Part shown: piece after piece, positions 34,006 through 41,612 of the stretch | Numbering within the stretch: the stretch's first letter is position 1 | How the letters are laid out: each line of letters begins with the position of its first letter | NCBI GenBank assembly: GCA_963702705.1 | Contig: CAVPDR010000007.1 | Location: 496,001 to 560,000 of the forward strand | Length of the DNA: 64,000 nt | DNA from: VRUE01 sp963702705 | Lineage (GTDB): Bacteria; Actinomycetota; Thermoleophilia; Solirubrobacterales; 70-9 | Direction: 5' to 3' | Notes under the pieces: generated by a model | What the model was told of the DNA's origin: nothing | The model's database searches: none | What the model saw: only the letters and a program-made list of their open reading frames with translations | Program-made: the position numbers and the translations under genes

Positions 34006-34266
34006 TCAGTCGATGGCTTCGATGAAGCGTCCAGCACGCACCGCGCCCGGCTCCCACGCGATTCCCTCAAACAACTCGCCCGGATCGACTTCGAGCGCAG
34101 CGGCAAGCTTCGCAACGGTGTCGACGCGGGCATGCCTTAGGCCTCGCTCAAGCTGACTGACCTCCGTCCGATGAACCGAGGCACGAAGGGCCACCTCATC
34201 CTGAGAGAGATCAGCCGCCCTGCGGCAACGGGCAAGGTTGTCTCCAAAGCGCCCAGCTACGTCCAT
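34006..34266 (-). CDS. XRE-family regulator (paralogue of the one at 48746)
   Basis: 86 residues. HTH region FGDNLARCRRAADLSQDEVA then LRASVHRTEVSQLERGLRHA, a Cro/C1-type fold. It is clearly similar to the protein at 48746-49003 over its whole length, including RVDT and LEV-x-x-x-EL-x-x-G after the HTH. ATG 34266 has GGAGG ten bases upstream. It follows the winged-helix gene by two bases and probably regulates the cassette. Confidence 0.85.
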   Translation of the reverse strand: MDVAGRFGDNLARCRRAADLSQDEVALRASVHRTEVSQLERGLRHARVDTVAKLAAALEVDPGELFEGIAWEPGAVRAGRFIEAID

Positions 34267-34268
34267 GC

Positions 34269-34526
34269 TCACCATGCCTCCAGGCGATGAGCCTGCCGGG
34301 CTGTGCGGGTAGGCCACAGCGACTGCGACTCGCCTCCTCGGATTTCGAGCAGGCCGCTGTCTTCAAGCGCCGCTACGGCCCGCTCTACAACGTCTTGGTC
34401 CCCGATCTCGCGAACCAGTTCGGGGAGGGTGCGCGGCACGGGATCACCCGCCAAGAGCAGGGCGAGGATGGCGCGCTGGACTGCGAAGTCCGCCCGCGAG
34501 TCCCCACGCTTAGGATCTGGCTGCAT
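34269..34526 (-). CDS. Small winged-helix-like protein
   Basis: 85 residues. FAVQRAILALLLAGDPVPRT, LPELVREIGDQDVVERAVAA and LEDSGLLEIRGG have the helix-helix-helix-strand pattern of a winged helix, with a GLL-type wing start. It heads the minus-strand cassette; a hairpin GGCGCCCG...CGGGCGCC (34552-34582) lies just upstream of it. Its close spacing with the XRE gene suggests that the two act together. Confidence 0.6.
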   Translation of the reverse strand: MQPDPKRGDSRADFAVQRAILALLLAGDPVPRTLPELVREIGDQDVVERAVAALEDSGLLEIRGGESQSLWPTRTARQAHRLEAW

Positions 34527-34638
34527 CGGAAGGTTCCGCCTTTCGGTGCCAGGCGCCCGGACGTTCCACCGTCGCGGGCGCCATTTTCGTCTGTCAGCAG
34601 GCGAAGTTAGCGCTAGATCAGTGCCGTGTGGGGGCTAT

Positions 34639-34654
34639 TTCAAACTGACCCACT
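34639..34654. repeat. Right half of a distant inverted repeat
   Basis: TTCAAACTGACCCACT is the exact reverse complement of 31396-31411. It lies beyond the promoter end of the cassette and before the HxlR gene. It may be the right end of an integrated element or a remnant of a related insertion sequence. Confidence 0.55.
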
Positions 34655-34744
34655 GCCGCGCTGGCGCAAAACTTCAGTAAGTGAAGCGAGATCGGTACAC
34701 TCGCTGTAGCGAGGCAATCGACACAACCGCCCTCGCCTACGCCC

Positions 34745-35092
34745 ATGAGCGCCGCCTCAAACTCGCAATGCCCCGTCTGCCGCACCGCCGAAGTGGTCTG
34801 CGGCAAGTGGACCCTCCTCGTGATCCGGGATCTGGCCGAAGGCTCTAGCCGATTCTGCGAGCTGGAGCGCTCGCTGGAGGGAATCAGCCCGCGCACGCTC
34901 TCGCTGCGCCTGCGGGCGCTGGAAGAGGAGGGGATCGTCGAGCGCCACACCTTCCCCGAGGTACCGCCTCGGGTCGAGTACGCACTGACCCGCAAGGGTG
35001 AGGCGCTGGTGCCGCTGGTCGAGGACATGCGCCGCTACGGCCGCCGCTGGCTCTTCTCAGAGGCCGCCGAGCCCACGCCTGCCCCGGCCTAG
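34745..35092 (+). CDS. HxlR-family transcriptional regulator
   Basis: 115 residues with the HxlR winged-helix pattern: CPVCRTAEVVCGKWTLLVIR, DLAEGSSRFCELERSLEGIS, PRTLSLRLRALEEEGIVERH, and YALTRKGEALVPLV. Cys residues near the N-terminus are a common redox or electrophile sensor in this family, but no signal is known here. It stands alone, followed by a hairpin. The target is unknown. Confidence 0.88.
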   Translation: MSAASNSQCPVCRTAEVVCGKWTLLVIRDLAEGSSRFCELERSLEGISPRTLSLRLRALEEEGIVERHTFPEVPPRVEYALTRKGEALVPLVEDMRRYGRRWLFSEAAEPTPAPA

Positions 35093-35097
35093 GCACA

Positions 35098-35142
35098 CGA
35101 AACCTCGCTTTTACGCCTCCTTGGCGCATTAACGAGGTTTCG
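35098..35142 (+). terminator. Hairpin after the HxlR gene
   Basis: CGAAACCTCG (35098-35107) and CGAGGTTTCG (35133-35142) are perfect 10-bp reverse complements around a 25-base loop that includes CTTTT. It follows the HxlR stop by six bases. Confidence 0.6.
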
Positions 35143-35183
35143 CGATCATCTTCTGCAAGCGTCCGTGCAGGCGCAGGAGCGTC

Positions 35184-36809
35184 GTGCCTGGGGCGGAAGG
35201 CTGGGGCGTGCGTGATCGACTCGTCAACGATGCCCTGACCCGTCTTGCCTCCGAGGCAGCGATCTGCCTCAGCGCGCTCGTCGCCGCCGGCGACCAGATC
35301 CCCTTCGACGTCGATGCCGACAATGGCGACGACTCGCTCTTCTATAGCTACCGGCCGCTGACCTCGGAGTACGTGCGCGAGAAGGGGGCCGAGCTGCGCC
35401 GCCTCGAGGCCTTTGGCCCGGCCCGCGACGCGGTCGCCGCCGCCGGCATCGCCGCCGCCTACCTGGAAGCCCGTGGAGAGCCGGTTCCGGCCTCCCCCGG
35501 CGAGCGAGCCGCCCGGATGCTAGTCGTCTTTCTCGCCGGCCTCTGGGACGGCTCGACCGAACTTTCGCTCGACCACGAGCGCCTGCGCAACGCTCTCACC
35601 GTGCTCGAGGCCGAGACCCGCGGGGTCGAGGAGGCCGACGTGCTGATCGCGCCTTTGATCGGCCTGCGGATGCCGCTGCCACGCCTTCAGCTCGCGCACG
35701 GCGTGCAGATCGTCCGCGCCGACGCGATCGACGCCCCGGCCGAGGCCAAGCTCAGCGGCGGCATGGGCCGCTCTGCCTGGGAACCGCAGTTCCTCGCCAT
35801 CGCCGAGCAGGGCGAGGGCAGTGAGAGTGCCGAAGCCGCGTTGCAGCAGCTGCGCGAGTTGATCAGCGTCATGCACCTTTTCAAGGCCGGCAGCGTCGGC
35901 CTTGGGCCGCACGCCTTCGCCCCGACCGGTGAGGAGCGCTGGGCCCGCATCGCCACCGGCGCCCCCTCGACCCGCGCCGGCGGCTACGAGCTGAGCGAGG
36001 AGGAGGCAATCGAGCTGGCCGAGTTCGCCACGACTTTGGAGGCCCGCCCCGACCCCGACGGCGCCCTCGCCTGGGCGGTCGGTCGCTTCGAGCTGGGCTG
36101 CGGGCGCGGTTCCGCGCTCGAGGGACTCAGCGACCACCTGCTAGCGCTGCGCGCCGTGCTCGACGGCCAGGGACCGGTCGGCGCCTCGCTGCCGATGCGC
36201 GCCTCGGCCCTGATCGCCGACCAGACCTTCGACCGGATCGAGGCCCGCGAGCAGATCGAGCACGCCCTCGAGCTGGAGCGCTCGCTGATGAACGGCGCCC
36301 CCGCGAGCCCCGGCCTGGCCCTGGCCACCTGGCTCGAGGAGGGAGTGCGCCGGATCCTCCGCGACGCCGCCCTCGGCGAGCTCAGCTCGGACCTCAACAC
36401 CGCCGCCGACGAGACCCTGATCGCGACCGGCCTCGAGGCCGGCGACATTGAGATCGCGGTTGCTGTGCAGGGCGCCGAAGACCCCGGCATGCCCGGACGC
36501 GAAGCGGAGGATGTTTCCGAGACCCGAGCCGACCACGATCGTTTCCCAGAGGAGGACCACATGGACCAGCCGACCCGCATCCTTGAGCCGATCCCCGGCG
36601 AGGACGAGATCCGCATCACCGCAACGCCCTGGCTGGATGAGGTCGAGGCGCCCGAGAGCACCCTCGACTTCCCCGCGATCGAGGGAGACCTGCAGCACCG
36701 CGAGCGAATCGACACCCCCCGCGTGCGCCACCTCTTCCCGGTGCCCGAGGACGCTGACTGGGAGGTCAGCGAGCTCCGCTACGACCACTACGGTCGCAAC
36801 GCCAGCTGA
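35184..36809 (+). CDS. Hypothetical protein, mostly helical
   Basis: 541 residues from GTG 35184; GTG 35208 is also possible, with GGAAGG before it. I do not recognise a family. Residues 1-430 are Ala/Leu/Glu-rich and probably helical (RLVNDALTRLASEAAICLSA, EEAIELAEFATTLEARPDPD, RIEAREQIEHALELERSLMN). The last 100 residues are acidic and Pro-rich. No signal peptide or membrane segment is seen, so it is probably cytoplasmic. It is convergent with the ArsA genes. Confidence 0.75.
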   Translation: MPGAEGWGVRDRLVNDALTRLASEAAICLSALVAAGDQIPFDVDADNGDDSLFYSYRPLTSEYVREKGAELRRLEAFGPARDAVAAAGIAAAYLEARGEPVPASPGERAARMLVVFLAGLWDGSTELSLDHERLRNALTVLEAETRGVEEADVLIAPLIGLRMPLPRLQLAHGVQIVRADAIDAPAEAKLSGGMGRSAWEPQFLAIAEQGEGSESAEAALQQLRELISVMHLFKAGSVGLGPHAFAPTGEERWARIATGAPSTRAGGYELSEEEAIELAEFATTLEARPDPDGALAWAVGRFELGCGRGSALEGLSDHLLALRAVLDGQGPVGASLPMRASALIADQTFDRIEAREQIEHALELERSLMNGAPASPGLALATWLEEGVRRILRDAALGELSSDLNTAADETLIATGLEAGDIEIAVAVQGAEDPGMPGREAEDVSETRADHDRFPEEDHMDQPTRILEPIPGEDEIRITATPWLDEVEAPESTLDFPAIEGDLQHRERIDTPRVRHLFPVPEDADWEVSELRYDHYGRNAS

Positions 36810-36827
36810 ATCAACCGGCGGCAGTTT

Positions 36828-37979
36828 TTAGGCTCGGCCGGCTGCTATCTCGATCCGCTCCTCGCTCGAGGCGAACAGGTAGCGGTTGATCTCGGCCAGG
36901 CCGGCGAGGTCGTGGACGTCCTCATCGAGGTAGGGGACGCGGATCACGCCCTGGGTTCGCAGCTCCCGCGCCAGGCGCTCGATGTTGAGCGCGTCGCGCT
37001 CGGCCAGCGCCTGGTAATCGGCGAAGTTATCCGCCACCCGGCCTGCCAGGTCCTCGTCGCCGAGCTTCGCCGCCAGCGCCGCCGGCAGGTCCCCGCCGTC
37101 GCCGCGCAGCTTCTCGGCCGGGTAGTGGACCTTGTTGACGATGACGCCGCCGAAGGGCAGCTTCGCCTCGACCAGTTTGCGGTGGAAGTAGACCGCCTCG
37201 TCGACCGGCTCCCCCTGTGGGCCGCAGACGACGAGAAAGCAGGTGTGGCTGTCGCCGAGCAGGCTGTTGACCCGCTTGGCCCTGGCCTGGAAGCCGTCGA
37301 CCATGCCGCTGAACGCGTTGAAGAACTCGGCCAGGTCGGCCAGCAGGTCAAAGCCGACGATCCGCTTGAAGACGCTGAGCGCGACCGAGGCGCCGCGTCC
37401 CGCGACCTTGGCCGCGATCCCGGTCGGCTTCATGAAGACGCGCAGCGAGCGGCCTTCGATGAACTGGGTGAGGCGTTTCGGCGCGTCGAGGAAGTCGAGC
37501 GCGTTGCGGGTCGGAGGCGTGTCGAGCACGAGCAGGTCGAAGCGGCCCTCGGTGTGCAGCTCGAAGAGCTTCTCCATCGCCATGTACTCCTGCGAGCCGG
37601 CGAGCGCGTTGGAGATCTGCTGGTAGATGCGATTGCCCAGGACCCGGTCGCGCGACTCCTCGTCCGGGGCCTGGCGGGCGACCAGCTCGTCGAAGGTCGC
37701 CTTCGCGTCGAGCATCATCGCCCACAGCTCGCCCTTGATCTCGACCCCCTGCTCGGCGAAGAGGGCCGGGTCGACCTGGCGCGCCTCGTTGCCCAGCTCC
37801 TCCAGACCGAGCGAGTCCGCCAGCCGCTTCGCCGGGTCGATCGTCAGCACGCAGACCTTGAGGCCGCGCGCCGCCATTCCCGCCGCGATCGCCGCCGAGG
37901 TCGTCGTCTTGCCGACGCCACCCGAGCCGGCGCAGATGCAGATGTCCTTGCCCTCGAGGATCTCGCCGACGGCGGGCAT
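36828..37979 (-). CDS. ArsA/GET3-type ATPase, second of a pair
   Basis: 383-residue P-loop ATPase. Deviant Walker A ICAGSGGVGKTTTSAAIAAG, switch I-like LTIDPAKRLADSLG, and switch II LLVLDTPPTRNALDFLDAP. Such pairs of ArsA-like proteins are common in actinobacteria, without an ArsB pump and without an arsenic role; by fold they could handle membrane or envelope proteins, which is inference. It overlaps the upstream ArsA gene by one base (TGATG). Confidence 0.88.
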   Translation of the reverse strand: MPAVGEILEGKDICICAGSGGVGKTTTSAAIAAGMAARGLKVCVLTIDPAKRLADSLGLEELGNEARQVDPALFAEQGVEIKGELWAMMLDAKATFDELVARQAPDEESRDRVLGNRIYQQISNALAGSQEYMAMEKLFELHTEGRFDLLVLDTPPTRNALDFLDAPKRLTQFIEGRSLRVFMKPTGIAAKVAGRGASVALSVFKRIVGFDLLADLAEFFNAFSGMVDGFQARAKRVNSLLGDSHTCFLVVCGPQGEPVDEAVYFHRKLVEAKLPFGGVIVNKVHYPAEKLRGDGGDLPAALAAKLGDEDLAGRVADNFADYQALAERDALNIERLARELRTQGVIRVPYLDEDVHDLAGLAEINRYLFASSEERIEIAAGRA

Positions 37980-38965
37980 CAGCCGAGCCTCTTCGCCAGC
38001 TGTCCGGCCGCCTCGACCCCGAGGTCGGGCTCGAAGAGAAAGGGCAGCGTCTTCACCGGTGCCTCGACCCGCCGCCGCAGGCGGGCGAGCTGGGCGCGCT
38101 GCGAGCGGGCGCGGTTGTGCTCGGAGAGCGCCGCCCGCGCCGCCGCCCGCACGGCGCCGTCCTCACCGCCGGCGATCTCCGTCAGTCGCTCCGCCTCCTG
38201 GTTGGAGAAGCGCTCCGGGTAGAGGCCGTTCATGTAGACGCGGTCGACGGCGACGCCGACCTCCTCACGCAAGTCGTGCTCGAGCGCCGCCGACTCGTTG
38301 ACCGGCATCTCCTCCGGCAGGGCGACGATCGCGACCCCGGTGTGCGCCTGGTCGGTGATCAGGCGGTCCAACTGCTGGGCCTGCGAGTGGATCGGGCCGA
38401 CCCGGGCGATCGCGGCGAAGGTGCGCGGCGTCTGCAGGAAGCCGATCCCGTGCCCGGTGGCCGGGGCGTCGACGATCACCAGGTCGTACTTGCGCCCGCT
38501 CTTGACCTTGCGGTCGAGCTGGGACAGCTCCCAGATCTTGCCGATCGTGACCAGCTCCTTGAGGCCGGGCGTCGCCGCGGCGAGGTAGTTGAAGATGCGG
38601 CTGCGGAAGAGCATGTCCCGCATCGCCCGCACCTTCAGCTGCAGCAGCACGTACTCGCGCATCGACTCGTCGGGATCGATCGAGATCGACCAGAGGTTGT
38701 CGGCCACCTCGACCTCGTGGAAGCCGATCTCGGTGTGCTCGAAGATCCGCGAGGCGTTCTCCTGGGCCGAGACCTCGCAGACGATCGTCCGCTTGCCTTC
38801 GGCAGCGGCGCGCAGGCCGAGGGCGACCGCGACCGTGGTCTTGCCGACGCCGCCCTTGCCGGTGACGAAGACGACGCGCTTGTCGAGAAGATCGGTTACC
38901 GGTTGATTCCTAGCAATTTCTTGGGGCGGCAGGAAAAGAGGGCGGTCATGCGAATACCCGCGCAA
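37979..38965 (-). CDS. ArsA/GET3-type ATPase, first of a pair
   Basis: About 328 residues. RVVFVTGKGGVGKTTVAVAL (deviant Walker A), IVCEVSAQENASRIF, and LVIVDAPATGHGIGFLQTPR (switch II) identify the family. The start is uncertain: TTG 38965 would overlap the ATG of the divergent ParA-like gene, and only non-standard codons (CTG, ATT) lie between it and the P-loop. The two divergent genes therefore share almost no upstream DNA, which suggests a wrong start for one of them or an overlapping leaderless pair. Confidence 0.85.
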   Translation of the reverse strand: MRGYSHDRPLFLPPQEIARNQPVTDLLDKRVVFVTGKGGVGKTTVAVALGLRAAAEGKRTIVCEVSAQENASRIFEHTEIGFHEVEVADNLWSISIDPDESMREYVLLQLKVRAMRDMLFRSRIFNYLAAATPGLKELVTIGKIWELSQLDRKVKSGRKYDLVIVDAPATGHGIGFLQTPRTFAAIARVGPIHSQAQQLDRLITDQAHTGVAIVALPEEMPVNESAALEHDLREEVGVAVDRVYMNGLYPERFSNQEAERLTEIAGGEDGAVRAAARAALSEHNRARSQRAQLARLRRRVEAPVKTLPFLFEPDLGVEAAGQLAKRLG

Positions 38966-40173
38966 TGGGATTCCTTAGCCGCAAGAACAAGTCCAGGCCT
39001 GTCGCCGTCGAAGAACCGCATCCGATTGTGGAGGAGCTGCAAAGGATGGAGGAGGCGGTTCCCGAGCTGGGGGCGGAGTCGGGGGACGATGATTCTTCGG
39101 AGCGCTCGGCCGCGGGTCCTGTCGCGGACGAAGGGGGGGCGCTGCGGGCGGGCCCTTCGGACCCGTCCTCGACCCCCCCGTCATCCACGCCACCCGCGGA
39201 GGAGCGGATTGAGGTCTCCCGTGAGCCTGACGCCGACAGCGGCTCGGGACCGGCCGCCGAGGTTGCTCCAGCTTCTGAGGGACCGAGCGCGCGGGTTGCT
39301 GTCGCCGAGCCGGTTGAGGAGGAGCCTGAGCGGTTTATGCCTCGGGATCTGCTGGCGCCCTCGCGACATGAGGTTGTGGTTGAGCGGGTTGAGGAGGAGA
39401 CCCCCGTTGAGCACGCTGATGTCATTGCCTTTGCCAATCAGAAGGGTGGGGTGGCCAAGACCACCACTACCTTGAACCTTGCCGTTGCCTTCGCCGAGTC
39501 CGGCTACAAGGTGCTCTGCATCGACCTCGACCCGCAGGGGAACCTGACGATGAGCCAGGGGATCGATCCGGACAAGGTGGAGAAGAGCCTCTACGACGTG
39601 CTGGTCAACGACATGCCGATCAGCGAGATCATCGTCGAGCGCGAGATCGACATCGCCGTCGCCTCGATCGACCTGGCCGGGGCCGAGATCGCGATGAGCA
39701 CCAAGATCGGCCGCGAGCGCTCGCTGGAGAAGGCGCTGAAAGAGGTCTCCGGCTACTACGACTTCGTCTGCATCGACACCCCGCCCAGCCTCGGCCTGCT
39801 GACGATCAACGCGTTGACCGCCGCGAACAAGGTGATCGTCCCCGTTCAGTGCGAGTATTTGTCGATGCGCGGGCTGGTCCAGCTCCAGAACACGCTGAAG
39901 ATGATCCAGGAGAACCTCAATCCCGACGTGAAGATCGAGGGCATCCTGCCGACCATGCTCGACTCGAGGACCGTCCACGCCAAGGAGGCGGTGGAAATCC
40001 TCGAAGAGAACTTCGGCGACCTCGTCTTCAAGTCCAGGATCCGCAAGGCGATCAAATTCGCCGAGGCGCCGGTCAAAGGCGCCAGCGTGCTCAAGTACGA
40101 TTCCGGCAGCAGCGCCGCGAACTACTACCGCGAGCTGGCGAAGGAGGTTCTGGCCAACAATGAGTCGGCGTAA
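38965..40173 (+). CDS. ParA/Soj-family ATPase with long N-terminal extension
   Basis: 402 residues. The C-terminal ParA domain starts near residue 150: FANQKGGVAKTTTTLNLAVA (deviant Walker A), VLCIDLDPQGNLTMSQGIDP, DFVCIDTPPSLGLLTINALT, and VPVQCEYLSMRGLVQLQNTL. The first 150 residues are acidic and Pro-rich, hence disordered, and contain the peptide encoded by the repeat at 39104-39207. It overlaps ftsZ by 14 bases. A role in chromosome partition or placing the division site is likely from family and context. Confidence 0.88.
   Translation: MGFLSRKNKSRPVAVEEPHPIVEELQRMEEAVPELGAESGDDDSSERSAAGPVADEGGALRAGPSDPSSTPPSSTPPAEERIEVSREPDADSGSGPAAEVAPASEGPSARVAVAEPVEEEPERFMPRDLLAPSRHEVVVERVEEETPVEHADVIAFANQKGGVAKTTTTLNLAVAFAESGYKVLCIDLDPQGNLTMSQGIDPDKVEKSLYDVLVNDMPISEIIVEREIDIAVASIDLAGAEIAMSTKIGRERSLEKALKEVSGYYDFVCIDTPPSLGLLTINALTAANKVIVPVQCEYLSMRGLVQLQNTLKMIQENLNPDVKIEGILPTMLDSRTVHAKEAVEILEENFGDLVFKSRIRKAIKFAEAPVKGASVLKYDSGSSAANYYRELAKEVLANNESA
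39104..39207 (+). repeat. Translated palindromic repeat in the parA-like gene
   Basis: 104 bases identical at 101 positions to 40257-40360 in ftsZ, in the same reading frame. It contains an inverted G7/C7 pair flanked by partly complementary arms. It encodes AGPVADEGGALRAGPSDPSS followed by TPPSSTPPAEER. Flanking sequences of the two genes are unrelated. Its first and last bases resemble the reverse strand of the repeats at 46043 and 55073 (GGGTCCTGTCG, CGCCACCC). Confidence 0.85.
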
Positions 40174-41602
40174 GCGGGCGAGCATGCGTGAGGGTCCGCT
40201 ATCGGACCTTTTTCGGTCTACTGCTGAGGACGCTCCTGATGAGGAGGGCTCAAGCGGCTCGGCCGCGGGTCCTGTCGTGGACGAAGGGGGGGCGCTGCGG
40301 GCGGGCCCTTCGGACCCGTCCTCGACCCCCCCATCGTCCACGCCACCCGCGGAGGAGCGGTCTGAGGATCGCCCGCCGGAGCCGGCGGAGCCGACTCTAG
40401 AAGGCTCGCAGGAGACGCCTCCGGAGAGGCTTAAAAGAGTGTTCTCTGAGGAGCCTCAGCACGGGCGGCGCGAAGTGGAGCCGATTGTGGAAGCTCCTCG
40501 GTACGGGCGGGAGGAGCCTGCTTATGAGCCGCCTGGGAGTGGGGAGCCGCATCAGCCTGTTATTCGGGTCGTGGGCGTTGGGGGTGGTGGTGTCAATGCC
40601 GTCAACCGGATGGTCGAGGCTCGGATTCCCGGGGTCGAGTTCATGGCCGTCAACACGGATCTTCAGTCGTTGCAGCTGTGCATGGCCGATGTCACCGTCC
40701 ACATCGGCGAGGAGGCGACGCGCGGGCTTGGCGCCGGCGCCGATCCCGAGCTCGGCCACCGCTCCGCCTTCGAGGAACAGGACAAGATCAAGCGACTGCT
40801 CAAGGGCTCCGACATGGTCTTCGTCGCCGCCGGCGCCGGCGGCGGCACCGGCACCGGCGCCGCTCCCGTGATCGCCCGCCTCGCCCGCGAGGTCGGCGCG
40901 CTCACGGTCGGCATCGTCACCAAGCCGTTCAGCTTCGAGGGCAGCCGCCGCGGCAACCAGGCCGGCAAGGGCATCGAGGAACTCGCCGCCGAGGTCGACA
41001 CCCTGATCGTCGTCCCCAATGACCGCCTGCTCGAGGTGCTCGATCAGCAGACCTCGATGGTCGAGGCCTTCCAGGTCGCCGACGACGTGCTGCGCCAGGG
41101 CGTCCAGGGCATCTCCGACCTCGTCACCCTCCCCGCCGTGATCAACCTCGACTTCGCCGACGTGCGCACGATCATGTCGGAGGCCGGCCGGGCGCTGCTC
41201 GGCATCGGCATGGGCCACGGCAACGACCGCGCCGTGCTGGCGGCCGAAAAAGCGATCTCCTCGCCACTGCTGGAGACCTCGATGGAGGGTGCGCGGGCGA
41301 TCCTGCTCTCGATCACGGGCGGCGCCGACCTCTCCCTGGTCGAGGTCAGCGAGGCGGCCAAACTCGTCGGCGAGGCGGCGCACCCCGACGCCAACATCAT
41401 CTTCGGCGCCAACGTCGACGAGGAGCTCGGCGATCAGGTTTGGGTGACCGTAGTCGCCACCCGCTTCGATGGCCGCGCCGCGGCGCCGCGGCGTTCCGCC
41501 GAACCGACGATCCGCCGCACCAAAGAGGCTCCCCGGGCCTCGCGCCGCCCCGAGCGCTCCGGCGAGCTCGGCATCGACGTCCCAGAGTTCCTGCCCGGGT
41601 AG
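40160..41602 (+). CDS. ftsZ: Cell division protein FtsZ with long N-terminal extension
   Basis: 480 residues; bacterial FtsZ is usually 350-400 and begins a few residues before the GTPase domain. The core starts near 132 with IRVVGVGGGGVNAVNRMVEA; the tubulin signature AAGAGGGTGTGAAPVIA, VPNDRLLEVLDQQTSMVEAF, and LPAVINLDFADVRTIMSEAG follow. The C-terminal peptide IDVPEFLPG fits the FtsZ tail that binds FtsA/SepF-type partners. The 130-residue N-terminal extension is acidic, Pro-rich and holds the repeat-encoded peptide. The gene is outside a dcw cluster here. Confidence 0.93.
   Translation: MSRRKRASMREGPLSDLFRSTAEDAPDEEGSSGSAAGPVVDEGGALRAGPSDPSSTPPSSTPPAEERSEDRPPEPAEPTLEGSQETPPERLKRVFSEEPQHGRREVEPIVEAPRYGREEPAYEPPGSGEPHQPVIRVVGVGGGGVNAVNRMVEARIPGVEFMAVNTDLQSLQLCMADVTVHIGEEATRGLGAGADPELGHRSAFEEQDKIKRLLKGSDMVFVAAGAGGGTGTGAAPVIARLAREVGALTVGIVTKPFSFEGSRRGNQAGKGIEELAAEVDTLIVVPNDRLLEVLDQQTSMVEAFQVADDVLRQGVQGISDLVTLPAVINLDFADVRTIMSEAGRALLGIGMGHGNDRAVLAAEKAISSPLLETSMEGARAILLSITGGADLSLVEVSEAAKLVGEAAHPDANIIFGANVDEELGDQVWVTVVATRFDGRAAAPRRSAEPTIRRTKEAPRASRRPERSGELGIDVPEFLPG
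40257..40360 (+). repeat. Translated palindromic repeat in ftsZ
   Basis: Second copy of the 104-base repeat at 39104-39207 with three differences: one gives Val for Ala and two are silent. Here the arms GTGGACGA and TCGTCCAC pair perfectly, adding eight base pairs outside the G7/C7 stem. The repeat lies in the disordered N-terminal part of FtsZ. Confidence 0.85.
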
Positions 41603-41612
41603 CCGCCTCCGC

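Noticed and set aside
36828..38965. ArsA pair as an arsenic resistance operon
   Set aside because: No arsB, arsC, arsD or arsR is nearby, and paired ArsA-like ATPases in actinobacteria usually lack an arsenic link.
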